DNA of 64,000 bases from Tubiluchus corallicola (Eukaryota > Priapulida > Priapulimorpha > Priapulimorphida > Tubiluchidae). Of this stretch, positions 24,188-39,100 are shown one piece after another. The notes under the pieces are model-generated. The model was not told the DNA's origin. It did not search any database and saw nothing but the letters and a program-made list of their open reading frames with translations. A program made the translations under genes and the position numbers. The stretch spans positions 124,501 through 188,500 of the forward strand of contig JAQGDQ010000112.1 in NCBI GenBank assembly GCA_030141605.1, written 5' to 3'. Every line of letters starts with the position of its first letter. The first letter of the stretch is position 1.

Positions 24188-27100
24188 TTATTTCCAAAGC
24201 CACTTTTCGTCGTCCAGCAGGTCAGCTAAATCTTTGTTAAAGGGGGCATAGAACTCAGCAAGTAACAGTTTGGTAGAATTGAACACCTCCACCTTCTTTT
24301 TAAACTTATTTGCTCTTATTTCCGAGACAATCTTATCTAAAAAACAAAAAAGCAACAAACAATATGTACGTTCATCACGGTGATTAATTCGATTTATTCT
24401 AGTTATTGTGCAATTATCAGCCGCTAATTGGGATAGGCTCAAACGAGTGACAGGTTTACCATCATACAAATAATGACTAGTTTAAGGAAAACAGTATGTT
24501 AATGGCCCAAGGGACTCTCATTAGCTTTTGTTTAAAAATATAAACTGATCGATGGGAAGTATCACTCTTGGATGGGAATTCTCTGAAAATATCCAATAGT
24601 TGTCTTAGAACACAGTTCTTTCTTGAAAAGAATTGTACTGCAAACTGAAATGAAATCATCTTCTGTGCTCCCATTCTGAGCACAATTTCTCATACCAACA
24701 GGAATTTTAGGTCTGGTACATCGACCAGTTTCAATTTGCAGTCTATGCGCGCGATTTTGTGTGGCAACACCAGTAATCAGAACACGATTTTGTAGTTTAC
24801 ACTCGGATTTAAACGTTTTTATTTTAAAAACTATTATCATTACGGTTAGCATTTACAAAATACTTGCTACCGTACAATTTCTTTTCCCTTAAATAAATTA
24901 ACTTTGTTTTGCTGAAAGATCAGAAGTATTTCCGATGCTATACTTCTAGGGAATTATAGTCTAAGTGTTTTCCTTTTCCCTTAAATAAATTAACTTTGTT
25001 TTGCTGAAAGATCAGAAGTATTTCCGATGCTGTACTTCTAGGGAATTATAGTCTAAGTGTTGCTGTGATAACCCCAAAAGCTATAAGGATTTAAACGCCC
25101 TGTTGCCCACATTACAGGTTTTGTTACACACCTTACAAATTCCAAGTAAAAAACAATATTATTAAACAGACCATTGTTATGCTTTTACTTAAAAGTCGAA
25201 TTTAATGTAATAACAAGTTTTATAATTTAAAGAGCTAAGCGTAACTTAAAATTTGACACAAATTTTTTTCATTTCGTGGTTTCCTTTCTAACGAAATGGG
25301 GTCTCGAACTTGCTCCACGCCAAACATTTTGTTCGGTTTTGTTCGTGAAAATTCGGAAAATCACAGGCTAAACAAATGTGCTGGGACACCTCGTCATTAC
25401 TGAATTTGTAAACAATGCTACAGTAAAATTAGCAGAGGATTGAATTTTGATGGCGCATCTAACAGGTAAAACGTGCGAAATCAAGTTCCGACTTTCTTCG
25501 GAAATGAATCCTTCATGCCCGACTTCCTCTTACATAAACTACCAAGAAAAAGTAAAAAATATCTAAAAAAATTCAATGAGTTTTGGGGTTATATAGCCTT
25601 TAATCAACACCAATATGAAATTAAATACGCACAATTTTACTTTTTTATTAAAAGCAACAGTTTCTAAGTGCAAGAAAACTTTGCACCGACATTAATACCT
25701 TTTAGTCCTAAAAACTTGTACACTTGTCGAGCCGTGGACTCAAAGTCTTTTATTGCGTCTTCAAATCGGAGGATCAACATCTGCTCTCGAGGAAAGACAC
25801 GTAGATAATGTCGTAGATAAGCCACGTAGATACCTCTGTACATACTAAATCCCTGCGTGGAAAACAAGATGTCAGAAAAGAACTGATTGACTGTATGCTT
25901 TACAAAGTTATTACAGAAAATTTGGCTGACGTTTACAGTTTCCCACACACAAGAATTAGTTTGTGAAGCGGACTATGGTTACGAGTAGGGTTAGGACTAG
26001 GGTTTGGATTAGGGTCAGGATTAGTGTTAGGGTTAGAGCGCGTTAGGTTTAGAGGTAGGGTTTGGGTCATTCGATCTCTAAACTAAGTTCACTTATCTAT
26101 TGGAAGTGATGAACACACAGTGAAAGAAAACGTCCAGAAATACAGTGAAAACAGAGCCGACAACAATATCTAACGCATTTAATTAAATTTATTTTACTTA
26201 AGGTCAGCATTAAAATAAATACAATTTTTATTCACTATCCGCACAGAAAAATGTTTATAAACATAAAACTAATCACTTATTAATAAATTGTCTCGCTGAC
26301 GATTTTAAATTCTGCACACAGTAATTTGTTCATATGAATTCACTGACTTATAGTCACATAAAGCCTGAAAAATTGACTGATTGGTAATGTTGAAACGCAA
26401 AGTAATACAAAAAACTATAAGCTCAAAAATTGGAAAAGAAAATTTAGGAAAACCTTAATGGCTTTTTATCCTAATGTGCAAATAAGTTATCAGAAAAAAG
26501 ACTGCTATAAACCTTTCAATCAAAATTTTACTCATGATCTTTAACATATTTAAAGTGTGGTTGGGTAAATGTATTAAAACTCAATTGTCTTTTGTCAACT
26601 TGGCAGGGGCTTGCCATATTGCTAATTAACTTGTCGTCATAAACTCAGTGAAGGCTCCTAAATTTAGTGGCTTTATAAGTCAAAAGTGTTGCGTGAATCA
26701 CAGAATATTGCTTTAATCTGCCCCGTTGCATTAAGGCAGCTAATTAAGTGCAGTGGCGCACCTCACCCTGTGTTACCTGCTGTGTTCCCAAACAATTTTT
26801 TCACGTCCTCTGGCACCGTCGACAGGTGATTCTATTTTTTGCAAGGGATGGGAAGTTCTATCTCATTGCGATCACATAATACGCTATGTTTAGGTTGAGG
26901 TAGCAATTGGGAGGCAAATCGGGAGAAAGGGAGGTTATCACTAAAATCTCAATTAAAAATTCCAAATCGGGAGAATTGTAATGTCTGGTATTTGTCGTAA
27001 CTGACGCAGATCTAGGTTACAATTAGGTAGTGTAATTCAATTTCAATAATGCAGTCTGTTGCTTGTACCAAAGCCGTACCTTGTTTTAAAACCAACCCTT

Positions 27101-30100
27101 GCATCATAGCTAATTTAAAATATGTTAATATAGAAACGACGCAAAAGAAATGCTTACCACACACGCCTACTGAAGTCCAATTACTGCATTAACACTACAC
27201 TAAAGACCTATGATCGCGATAACTATAGCAACTAAAGCAGTGGTTCCCAACCTTTTTTAACCCGTTCTCCCCTTTGAAGGCTGCTAATTCTCGTTCCCCC
27301 CTAGCCCACAAACAAAATAAAAAATGTCTTAAGCAGCCACGTGGCCGGATCTAAACGTCTTGAGCGGGAGGGTGTGTTGCGTTGGCTATGAAGGCTTTCT
27401 GTAATTTTCTCTGCTTTTCTACATATTTTTTTATTTCTATTTTTCCACCCATTCGTTCCCCCCCCCTGGAGGTGGCTCATTCCCTCAAGGAGGAAATCCC
27501 CCCCCCCCCCCGTTGAGAGCCCCTGAACTAAAGCAATAAAATACTGATGTGATGAAAACTGAAATTAACGCAATGAAAAGTCCAAACACTACAGTAATTT
27601 ATAAAAGAGGTAAACACCACAGTTGTATCTGGCACTCTACAGCAGCTACAGAACTCTATCAATCAACTACAGTACCCGTACGTGTAAAACAATGGCTGAA
27701 ACAAACCACGTGATGCTTTCACGTGTAGCTATGCAGAAACCCAAGTCGAATTAACGGTGACATTTCTTTCACGGATAACTTTAAGCCTGGGATAAAAAAA
27801 CAATGCTGCCGCTAACTGTGATTGGACAAGTTTTGATTAAGCCACGCCTTCAAGCACCCTGTCTAAATTGCAGTGAGTGTGTGTGAAACATTGGAAAATA
27901 TCGTGAATGCATACAGCTCCGTGGCTTGTGGTAGTGTGATGGTTTCGCAAAACCTATAACCTACCGACATTATAATGCAATACAAGCATAAAATGTTAAT
28001 AAATATTAGCAATAATAGTTAATTATTTGAAATATTTACAAGTGTTTTTATTTCTCGGAAATTAGAAGGCATGCATGGACTGCACGCCACTGGTAGATAG
28101 TAAAAGGCAACCTGATTGGTTAACGGTTTTGTCAGATTAATTGAAATGTGGTTGGAGCAAAAATAATTATGGGTATCTATATGAATGTATGTTACTAATA
28201 TGAAATGAAATAAAAAACTCCCCCAAAAATTGCCATTAATAATTCAAAGTGATTTATTTGTCTTTTCCTTGACCTGAAGACAAAGTACAGTAGTACTTTG
28301 AAACATCGTGTCTAAGCCTTTTTTCTCTTACCTTGTTTTTTAGTTGTAGGTATAACGTTCTTAATGCTCGTCATATAAGATCACAACTTAATATCTTGAA
28401 CAAAACAGTAACTTTATTAAACACTAATAGACTAAACTATAACACCAGCTTTCACATCACAGCCATGTTGTCCTGCTTCAGCAACACTAAACTACTCGCT
28501 GATGGAATCAGAGAACAATGCAATGCAACAGTCTGCCATCTATTAGTGACAAAACATACATTACAGAGATATTTTCTAATTCAAATTGCTATGTATTTTT
28601 AGCAGCATCAATTTGCAAAAATCTTCAATAAATTACCCTTTGAAATATAGGAATACCTGTTTTCTAAAGTTTCTATCAAAGGCGCATGGGTATTTCTCAA
28701 AGCTGTCCGATTTCATTGTCTTACTGCAACTATGGTATGCGACTATTCCCTTTTCAACATCTTCGTGAATTTTTTGTGGTATCAAAGAACCCTCAGAATG
28801 CAAATAGGTAGCTAAGTCGCTACCATACCAGGAAATGAGCCTGTGAGAAGTAAACAATGGAATTATAAATAAATATAGGATGTCTCAAACGTCACTATAC
28901 ACTTTGATTTCGAAATTTCTTTTTTAAAATTTTCTCCAATCTCAGCAAGAATCAAAAAGGGCCTTTGACAATTCTTTTTATTTATCTTTTGTGTGAAACC
29001 ACGACGACAGTAATGCTAGAAATGAAGTGCAAAATCAACCTGTAATGAGGCCCTTCGATTACTAACTGATGTTCTCCCGCTATTAGCAATGTAATTATCC
29101 AGCAAAGTACAGCCCTTCCTTATCACTCACGAACTGTAAGAGACTCTCAATTCAAGATGCCCGATTTGCCATTGCACTGGTCTTTGAAGCTCTTGAGAAC
29201 CCAGAAGGAGATACCGAAATTAGCAAAACCTGTCACATTTTTTTCCCAGTTTCTTTTCAGATTTTCGCATAATTTGACTGGAAGAATGAAGTCTTTAATT
29301 CATTAACATTGCTTTGCTTGTTAAAAACTACAGAAAATGTAAAGTGTATAGTAACTTCTGAGACACCTTGTACACAAAAATCTAAACGGGTTAAACAAAA
29401 AGAGCCCCATGTCACAGTAATTTGATAGAATCCGTGTTATCCATTCCAGACTGAATACTGATGTACAGCAACTGAGTTGTTGAATTCGATCCTCAATGTT
29501 ATGGGTGCACTTGGTCAAACCACAAAGACTATCTTTTCCTGAACCATAGTCGCCGGATGTACCTTAATGTAGTTTACTGGTCGGGATTTGAAGTCTAGCT
29601 CGGATAGCTCCATCTAACTTGAAAGAAACTAATTTTAGCTAATTAAATTTTTTTCAACTAAATCGGGCTTTCAAGAAAGGAAACTACAGCTTTGTCTTCT
29701 CACCACTTTTTTAATTGTAAAACATTTCTACATCTTCTTCTCTAACATCAACTTCTCTATGAATCGTAATTTGGTTGTATAAAACTAAATCTTTTTGAAG
29801 CCTCTCGTCTAAACATTTTGAATTTAGAAACAAAGACGCTTAGGACATGGCATGTACATTAAATTACATCTAAAAAAGAGGCAACGAGAAAAGTATCGCT
29901 GTATACTTTCAATACGACCAATGAACGATTTTAACAATTTGTCTTTGCCACCAGTACAAGACATTTTAAACAACATAGTATTTGCGATTCTATTGGCTTT
30001 AGTAGCTACGTCAATGCATTGGTTTGTCCATTTCAGGTCACGAGAAATTATAATTCCAAGATCACGTACACTTCAACGAGTAGATGAGAGTCAGAAAAGT

Positions 30101-33100
30101 AATATTCATGCCCCGGATTAGCATTTCCAGTATGTATAACGTTACATTTCGAAATGGGTGTAACTAGTTGTCACTCATTAGTCCATAAGTTAATTGCATC
30201 CTTCACCTTTAAAGTAACGAATCTCGTACCTATCAACTGGATTTCGAAGAATTACAATAAGTTTTGCTGTAGGGGTTAACCAGTAAATGTCATCAGCTAA
30301 ATAGTGATACGCGCTACTGGCACTTCCATCACCGCAGAGATATTCGGGTGTTAAGTCTCCTACAGTTAAAATCAGCAAAAGAAATTTTATCATGATGGTT
30401 ATTAATTGTAAAATATTTTGCACACTCGGGGCGTCATCAAAGACAATGACACATTATTTAGTTAGTGCTTCCATGCAAGCCACACGTCATAGTAAGAGCT
30501 AGCCCAGAATGCAAAGCATTGTGTTGCTCGCGCACACGCACACGCACACACATACGTACGCACTTACAAACACACGCACATATATCTTTTGTACTCTATG
30601 TTTCGCATGATGAGCTTCTGTCAGTTCCTTTAAGACTTTCAAAATTAAAACATCAATTCAATTTTGTTTATTGGTCAGATACATTGTAAGCATAGAAAAA
30701 ATACTCTTCAAATGTTTACAAATAAGTTTGAAAGAAATAATAAAGAGCCTATAAATTTGCTTACATGGAACGAAATGTATATGTAAAAATGGATATTGAG
30801 TATCTACTATTATATTAATTTCGGGTATGGGCTTCAATATTACAAAGGCTAAAACTAGCCAGGTTGGTTGCTTCGGTACCAGCAGATGCGGAGGCCAAGT
30901 TAACTCTTAACTTTTCTGATATCCACGAAACAACAGAATGTGTAAAAGAAACGATTGAAATAGAGTTTACACTGTCATGGATTAATCTAACTGGACCAGT
31001 AAAAGAGCAGAGAAGACCGATTTTATACAGTCCACACACATAACTTGGTTTCAATCGATTATACGATTCACATTATGATATAATTTAAATAGAATATTTC
31101 AATTACAATTGAGTAGGAACAGCGAACAACCAAATTGGTCATCAACTCAGCTGCTCCTTTTTTAACAACAGAACTTTTTGATAGGCGCAAATGATAAAGC
31201 AAATAAAAAAGATCAAAGTGTAAATATCTTATATCTAACAATCCAAAGACAAAACAAACAGCTTCAACAAAAACTTACATTTAGCGTGAAAAGGGTGTTC
31301 AGTACAATAAGATTCGTCGCTACAGCCTCAACGACGGCACCATTCTCAGCTGTCTACATATCAAACGAAAGGTCTCGATCTAGTGTCGCCTATTTGATGG
31401 TTTATTTTTCGAATTGGGCCCACCGAGGGTGTGGGGGGGGGCGAAAAACCTCCAAAAATGACCATTTTTCGCAAAACTTATACATCTTATTTCAAGAGAA
31501 CGGGAATGGACGGGGGGGGAGGTGCTGGTAATGGTTGAATAGCTCGTTCAATGGTGGGTGTAATAGGTGTACTTAGAATTCGCATGAGGACAAAGGGCGT
31601 TTTCCCGGACACATACATCCAAATTTTGCAAAAAAACTGCACGAGCAGCCTCCAGAAAAACTCCACTTGTGCAACCGTTTTGGCATGTTGGGAAAAAATA
31701 GATGTACTCCCGGAAAATGGACGAAACGGTCTATAACGCAGCAAGGTTTCACTGGGAGAAATGTCCAATGGACGAAGTGGGAAGGGTGTATTTCATAGTT
31801 CTTTTTAACCACTATTGCTGCATGCTATTTGGAATACCCATTGTTTTTCAGTTTGTGAAATTGTGCGGCTGTTCCAGACATTGTTATCACCCGCCGTGCT
31901 ACTGTGTTATAGGTTATACCAGTGGTTCCCAAACTTTCTCGGACCGTTACCCAAATCGGGAGACCCGGTCGTGTCCATTACCCCCACCTAGTACTACTTC
32001 TCCAACTCAAAAAGTAAACACACGTATATGCCACAAGAAAGCAAAATTATTTATGTTTGCTCGTTACATAAATAAATTTCCAGGTGTTGTTGTTGTATTG
32101 TATTGTTGCCAAAACAAGAATTACAATTATGCCACAGTGTTGCCTGCCGGAGGCAGTCTCTTCAAGAAGAAAACTACGTAAAATGCATTCCGAGCGAAGT
32201 TTTAAAAATTTTCAGAGGGGTGCCCGTTAGCCCCCCCCCCCCCCCCGGGGGGTAATTTACCCCTACTTTGGGAACCACTGAGTTATACAATATACACGTA
32301 TGTTTCAATTAACGTGCATTATTGACCATTGCTCGATGGGTCTAATAGCATTTGTTATATAGCACATGGTTTCAATTTTTCGTGATTTCGCTACGCTGCT
32401 GTGTTGTTGGTGTCGGTGTTGTAGGTATTATGGAGGTAAAAAAATATCATCGTCGTCGTCATCACCATCATCATCACCACCTGTGGGTTTGCACCTGTGG
32501 TATGGTGTAGTGGGTGTGTTGTGGATGGTGTAATTGGTGTGGTTTGGTAGGTGTGACATGGTGTGGTGTGATTGGCATGATGTGGGTGATGTGATATAAT
32601 GTTGTTAGTGTGGTGTGGGTGATATGGTGGGGTTGGGATCGTATGGTTTGGGTGATGTGATGTGGTGTAGAGCGGTGTGGTGTAGGTGGGTGATTTGGTG
32701 TTGTGTTGTGTATGGTGTTTTATGGTGTAGGTGGTGTGTTGTGAGTGGTGCGGCGGGTGTGTGTGGCGTAGCGTGGATTGTTGTGAGTTTATGCACAAAG
32801 TTTTTTGAGGGGTTTGGCTAGTCTATATTTAACAATTTCGGTGCTATATGTTTATATAGTTGTATGTATAACCGACGAGGCTACAGCTCCAACGACGACG
32901 CCATTTTTGACAATCCGTACATGAAACGAACTGTCGCGCATTGTATAATACATCACAGGCAGTTACTGAGTATAACTTTTATATAAGTGCCATATAACAG
33001 TGCCACTCTATAAGCATATATATATATATATATATACATGCGCGGTCTATTTGCAGGGCTATGGCAGTTAACAGTATTTACATGCCATTATTAATAGCTT

Positions 33101-36100
33101 ACAATAGCTATGCTAGCATTGTATCATCATTGCTTTCTTAACTGACGTTGATAACTATTTTTTTAAATTAATTAATCCCGTTAGGTTAGTGACAACATAA
33201 AACTTTCTAACAAAATGTTAGTTTATAAGTATATACTGGCATACAAGTATAAATATATAAGTTTTTTAGTATTATATAACAAAATATCTGCCACTCTAGT
33301 GAACAGGTGAACGGTATTACATACAACAAGCAGTTGCGCAGCCTACTTTAATATAGGCGCTATGCAAATACATGCAATTAATAATGACCATGTTCAAACT
33401 AGAATAATAGTGTTTCTAATATACTAGGACTAATTATTTGATATGATCATTACGTGAACAACCATAAATGCACAATAGAGATGGGCGCAACAGAACTATC
33501 AGCCTAGGGCGTCACAAAATCTTGATACTCCCTGGCAGTACCATGTTTTCTATTCACTTAGTGATTTACAAACAACGCCTACCTGTGATTTTGCTGTGAA
33601 ATGAACCGCTTATATCTTTGTGTCTTTTGATTTCACTAGAAGCATGTTGAAAAACATCTAAATATTGATCTAAGCTTGTATTCCCATGACCTGGATCTGT
33701 CAAAATGAAAAAAAGTGAAATGTGTGAAATATTAGTATTAGTCTATTTTCAGAGGACCAGTTGTGCTGTACAGATTGGGAAGTAATTCAGTAAAATGTTA
33801 CACGATTCTTGAGATATGAGCGAGATACCTTGGTTACGACGAAGGACAATAAAGCGAATGCATGACCATTTGAACAGACAGACGGACCGACAAACAAACA
33901 AGGATATCTTCGTCTCTTATAATGATTCCATACATACCTCCATGAGAAAGGTTGTATTCTTGTGCTTCTGGCTACTGATGACGAGGGTTATTGTTGAAAA
34001 TTAACTAAAGATCAGTTTAACCGAAAGTTTGCAATATAAAAAATGCATAAACTCCAGTTTTTACAGGTCCATACTACCTCTGAAAAGAAAACTTATTTAC
34101 CTGCAAAGTAATTAAAATGGTCTCTTAGAGCAAGCTGAGGCTGAAATCCCGATTTCTTTTTCTTCATAAGCTCGTGTTCTAGAAAGAAAACTTCAAAGAT
34201 TAAGAAAGATTTGCACTTACTTGCCCGAATGTAGGACAACATCATGCTGATCACATAAAAACATTTTTGTCTATAAAACCAACGAGTAAAATAAAAACGT
34301 TTTTCTACCCAAACTCTCTATTACAGTTCACAAAATAGAAATAATTATATAGTAATACGTTTTAAAAACCTGAAATGGTCCCACCATTGAACTCTTTTTC
34401 CTAGACCATTTGGAATGAAATCAGGATGTGACTCTAGTAATTTGAAAATTGTAGTTGTTCCTGATTTTTGGGCGCCGATTAGGTAAATGTACGGTAGACA
34501 TCTCAAGATGTTTTCTGGAAAGAAAATAAGTTGTACCATGTACAGCAACGTAGTACCAGTCTTGGTTATGTTGGCTGGATTTACAATTAAAATGCAAGAT
34601 GCTTTAACAGTTTTAAACAATGTGCAAAGAATGATCAAGCAGATGCTGATGTGCTTGTTAATGCCGTGATCAACCAGTTTAAACGGAGTACAGTACACGT
34701 ACACAGCCAGTTTACACCTAGCATATATATAAATTGTGGTGTACCACAAGAATCCACTCTAGGACCACTGTTTTTAATGTACACCATAATGACCTGCAAT
34801 TTTTTACTTTTTAATTAAACATGTTTTTGCTGGTGACTGGCCTTTTCCTTATGACTTGTAATTTGTTCGCTTTATAACATCGTACTAACAAAGAATGAGA
34901 AAAGAGGGATAACTGGATGAAAGATAACGAATAGCCAGCAAATTACAACAAAGAGAAATGTGAATGCTATAATAAACAGCAAACTTTTACACGATGTCTC
35001 TACTTTTCATCTTACAAATTTAATTGGCATTGCATTCACATGTGCAGCATAATCGTAACTGGAAACTGACGTCCATATTGTCAAGTGGTGGGTGTGATAT
35101 ACAACGACTCGGCCAGTTGTTGACCTACGACCTCACTGGGGACTAGCGAATATTCTTGCCACAGTTAAGGCACGCATACGGTAGTGTGCAGTACTTACAG
35201 GCCGAATACCGCAGTGCACAACAGAAACTAGAGGCTGCATTAAACGTTTTAAAAACGTGTTAACCTATATATTGCGGCTTGGCCCATTAATGCTGTTAAA
35301 CTTTTGGCTTTAAACTAATTATATTTATACTGTACGGATTATATGTAGTATCTTTCCCTTTTATAAGAGTTAAAATTTGTTCGCTGAGATGTTGTTTGCC
35401 TGCCAGTGCTTTATAAATTATGGCCCCTTAATTAAGCATGGCAGGCACATTATAGTTTGTGAATAATTTGGTAAACCAAATGCATTTTTATATAGTTTTT
35501 ATAGTACCAGTGACAATACCAGTAGTTGAAGACCATTTTACTTACAAACAGCTACATTTACTTATTAATTTTAAATCAAGGAATATTGCTGATGTAATTT
35601 AAGTTTTCATTTTGTCTGCAAGAACACTAATAGAACGAAATCGGCTTAGCTACTTTATTGCGCTAAAATTTATTATTAAATAAAATTTCATAACAACAAA
35701 ATATTTTGTCATTCTATAGGAGTCTGGCAAGCTAAATAATCGAAGTTCTTGGATCACTGAGTTATACAATGTAGCTGGAGCTTGTTGAAATGACAAAGTT
35801 AACACAAGAAAATAAATAGCTCCTCTAAAATTTTGTTTAATGATAGTTTTACCTCTAATGAAATTCGTTGCGATAGTTGTCCGACCCATAAAGTGCATTT
35901 GTCTTCCATTTATTTGGCGCATGTGCGCTAGTGCAAATGAGCTAGTGTACCAAAAGGCGCCCAACATGCAATGGGACGTGTTCACCTGGTTTTGATTTCA
36001 GTCCATTTATTTTTCACTTTAATGTATTTAGAACTTTTCTCATAAGTAAATAAACACATTTGTCAATTGCCAAATTTTATCTTCTATTTTGTGAAGATGG

Positions 36101-39100
36101 TCTAAAGCAAGTGAGAAAATCACAGAAATCATCAGGATGCTCCAAAATAATGGCTTCTATATGACAAACTATGAAGCGTTGAGAACCGGCAACACTACTT
36201 AAGCCCTAAAATGTGGTAAACGAAATGTGAATCGTTGCTTAAACTAAGAATAATACCTCAAGTATAATACTTTTCTTAGAGAGCATTTTAGAAAAGCTTT
36301 TTCCACAATTTTGCATAAATGCAAAAGAGCGGAAAAAATAACAACGACATTCTGGGGATTTGCGGGGTTCTGTAGTCGCTACTGACGATACTAGATATGT
36401 CTGGTCAAAGGACACTGGACCACTGGTCAAAGACTCCGCGTCTGCGCTGTGCAATGCGCGCGTCTGTAAGGAAACATGGAAGATTATTACTTGCTTGTTT
36501 GTTTCACCTACCTTCGCTTGAAACGTAAAAACATGGATTTTTGTAGTCAGCCAGGTAAGGAATTCCAGCCTACACAAAGAAATATGCCAATTTAAGTCAG
36601 TTGAAAAAGCTAAATTGAAATCATTTGTCGCCATGAAATACCAAAGGAAGACGATACTGATGTCACAAGTCACGAGTTGCTGTTAAAGGAAAACTGGATG
36701 ATTGTGTAAACACGAGTTCAGAATAAAGAATGCTCTAAAATATTGAAAACTACAATAGCTTATTTTAAATCAAAGCTTAGATTAAATGATAATTACCTCG
36801 GATACTCAAATTTCGTTAAGCTTTCAAAGCTACGCGCGGCTCAGTGAATCTACTAAGATTGGCAGCGGCGTCTTTTTGTCACGTGCGCGGCGCCGACAAA
36901 TAGAAGGCGGTACTGTGATAACCATGATCATGAACTGTTGTGTTAGTTTCATGACGTAGGCCCCATTTTTCGTGACATCATGTGTTTAAGCAGTACTGTA
37001 ACACCTATGCACACAAAAATGTAGATTTTGGACAGTAAATTAAAATGAGAATGAGTCTAAACAATCGTCCGGTCTTCCTTTAATGAAAAAGTACACTCTT
37101 TAGTTTATTAGCAGTTAATTTGGTGACGAGATTAAACAACCTACGGGCTACTAGAGTTTTTGTTTAATAATAATAATAAAAATTGTAAAGCACATTGTTC
37201 CTTAAGTTCTCAAAAAGTTTTTTACATTTAATTACGAATTCAAGCGCATATTTAAATCGACTCTTTTAAAATGTGTGATACTGCTTTAGCTGCATGATGT
37301 GTTTATACATTTTAAATGTTCTTATTTTTTATGTAGTATATTCAAAATTATTTTGGTCACGTTTTAGTAAATATCGTAATAATTTCAAAACACTATGCTA
37401 AAATAAAACAGTAATCTAATCTATCTTAATAAAACCACCAAAATCCTCCAAAATATTGCTGTGAGGCACGAAAAAGCTTTAAAAAACTATTTTTGATGTA
37501 CAGAAAGATTATCACAACCTAAACTATTTACCCCCCCCCCCCCACAGATTAAGCGTTACAACACCAGAAACACCACCAAGTTTAAATTACCTCTAATCAA
37601 AACTGAACGATATACAAAAAGTTTTATTCCCTACTGTGTATTTAATTGTCAGTAACTCTTCCTTGGCTAGTCACTGTACATTTGCGCAAATTTTGCTCAG
37701 ATTCTGTTTAGTAATATTTAATTTGTACATCTCTTATTTGCACATGTTTTAACATTTCAGGTCATCAGATGCTGTTTGTTAATTGTATTTAGAGTAGTTT
37801 TATCAATCTTGTTTTAATTCGTGTATTAATCCGTCTTTATCGAATAAACTATTATTATTATTATTAAAAGAAAAGCCAAGTCTTCTGCAAAGTTGGGCTT
37901 ATATTATTTAATGTTGGCAAAAAATGTTAGAAGGATTTAGTAGTACAGTGAAAATCCGCTCGTATAAGAATCACCCTTCTTTCGATAGTAGAACCAATTT
38001 TGGCGCCAACTCCATTGTCAGAGATTTCAAATTTGTTTGTTTGCGTGTCATTCAGTTGAAAAATGGCATCCAAACGGAAAAGCAGAAGTGTGAGTGAACA
38101 GGTGAAAATCATCGCCGCTTATGACGCGCTTCCGAGAGTTGGCCAGCGAGAAGGTGGCACGAGGCTTCGAGGACAACCTTCAATTGAAACGGTTGGGAGC
38201 CGAAATTGACCGCCTCACCAGAGGAGAAATGAAGCAAAGCAAGCCATCGATATTTTTCAAGCAGTAGATGTAGAGTTTTCTGTCTTCTCCAGCACAATTT
38301 CGGAAAAAAAATTATGTGCAATAAAAAAATTTTAAGGCAATTCTGGTATCATGAAATTTTTACCCAACCATGAAATAAAAACATTAGTCTAGGAATTTTT
38401 AGGTCCTTTTTAGGCCAGAAAAACATTATGCTATTTCATGTCGTTTCTAGCGTAATTTCGGGAAATAAATAATTTTTATGTGCATAAAATTTTTTTTAAC
38501 CAATTCTGGGTCATGCTCGTTATAAGAATCGCTCGTTATAAGAATCACTTTGCCTTCTCCCGAGGTGATTTTTATAACGAGAGTCCACTGTGAAAGTGTA
38601 ATAAGCGAATTGTGTAATTAGTAAAATCAATTTAAAGTCGCGATCATTTCACTCTTGGACGCTTTTGTTTTGTATGTTCGTTTTTCCCTCAAGCACCGTA
38701 CTATCACTTTCCGTGAAAAGTGTAATGAGTGTAATTTTTACCAAAAAATGGATAGACAATTTTGTGGTACTTTTGCCTGAACAATAGGCAAGCTGCAAAA
38801 GTTTGAAATAGTTCAAGTATTACCACGGAAAGCCACGATGCTCTTACGAAAAGTCACGAAGTCCATCAGTTACGTGATAATTTTCAAGTGAATCGCGGCT
38901 ACGACCGCGCGTCAAAATTTCTATACAGCGATAATAAAAATGAGTTTTGCAGTTTGTTATATTTTTCTAAGTTTAAGTGAGAACAGTAAAATAAACCCAA
39001 CGGCTAAGTAATTTGTCCTTTCCTTTAAGTTAAGTGACTACTATGTTGCCTGGGACTAAAAATAAAAAAAATCACGATTGTGACAAACAAGTTTATGCTG

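Noticed and set aside
25664-25926. Acceptor CAG at 25926 for sulfotransferase exon 8
   Set aside because: It looks good locally but gives phase 2, while the preceding exon ends in phase 0; the acceptor at 25973 keeps the frame.
34370-34514. Donor CAG|GTTTTT at 34369 for sulfotransferase exon 3
   Set aside because: Stronger exon side, but the next exon would then read into a stop; the donor at 34358 keeps the frame.
36239-36673. 144-codon minus-strand frame as a sulfotransferase exon
   Set aside because: No family motif, and no splice pair was found that fits the required phases; the 35853-35985 exon fits instead.
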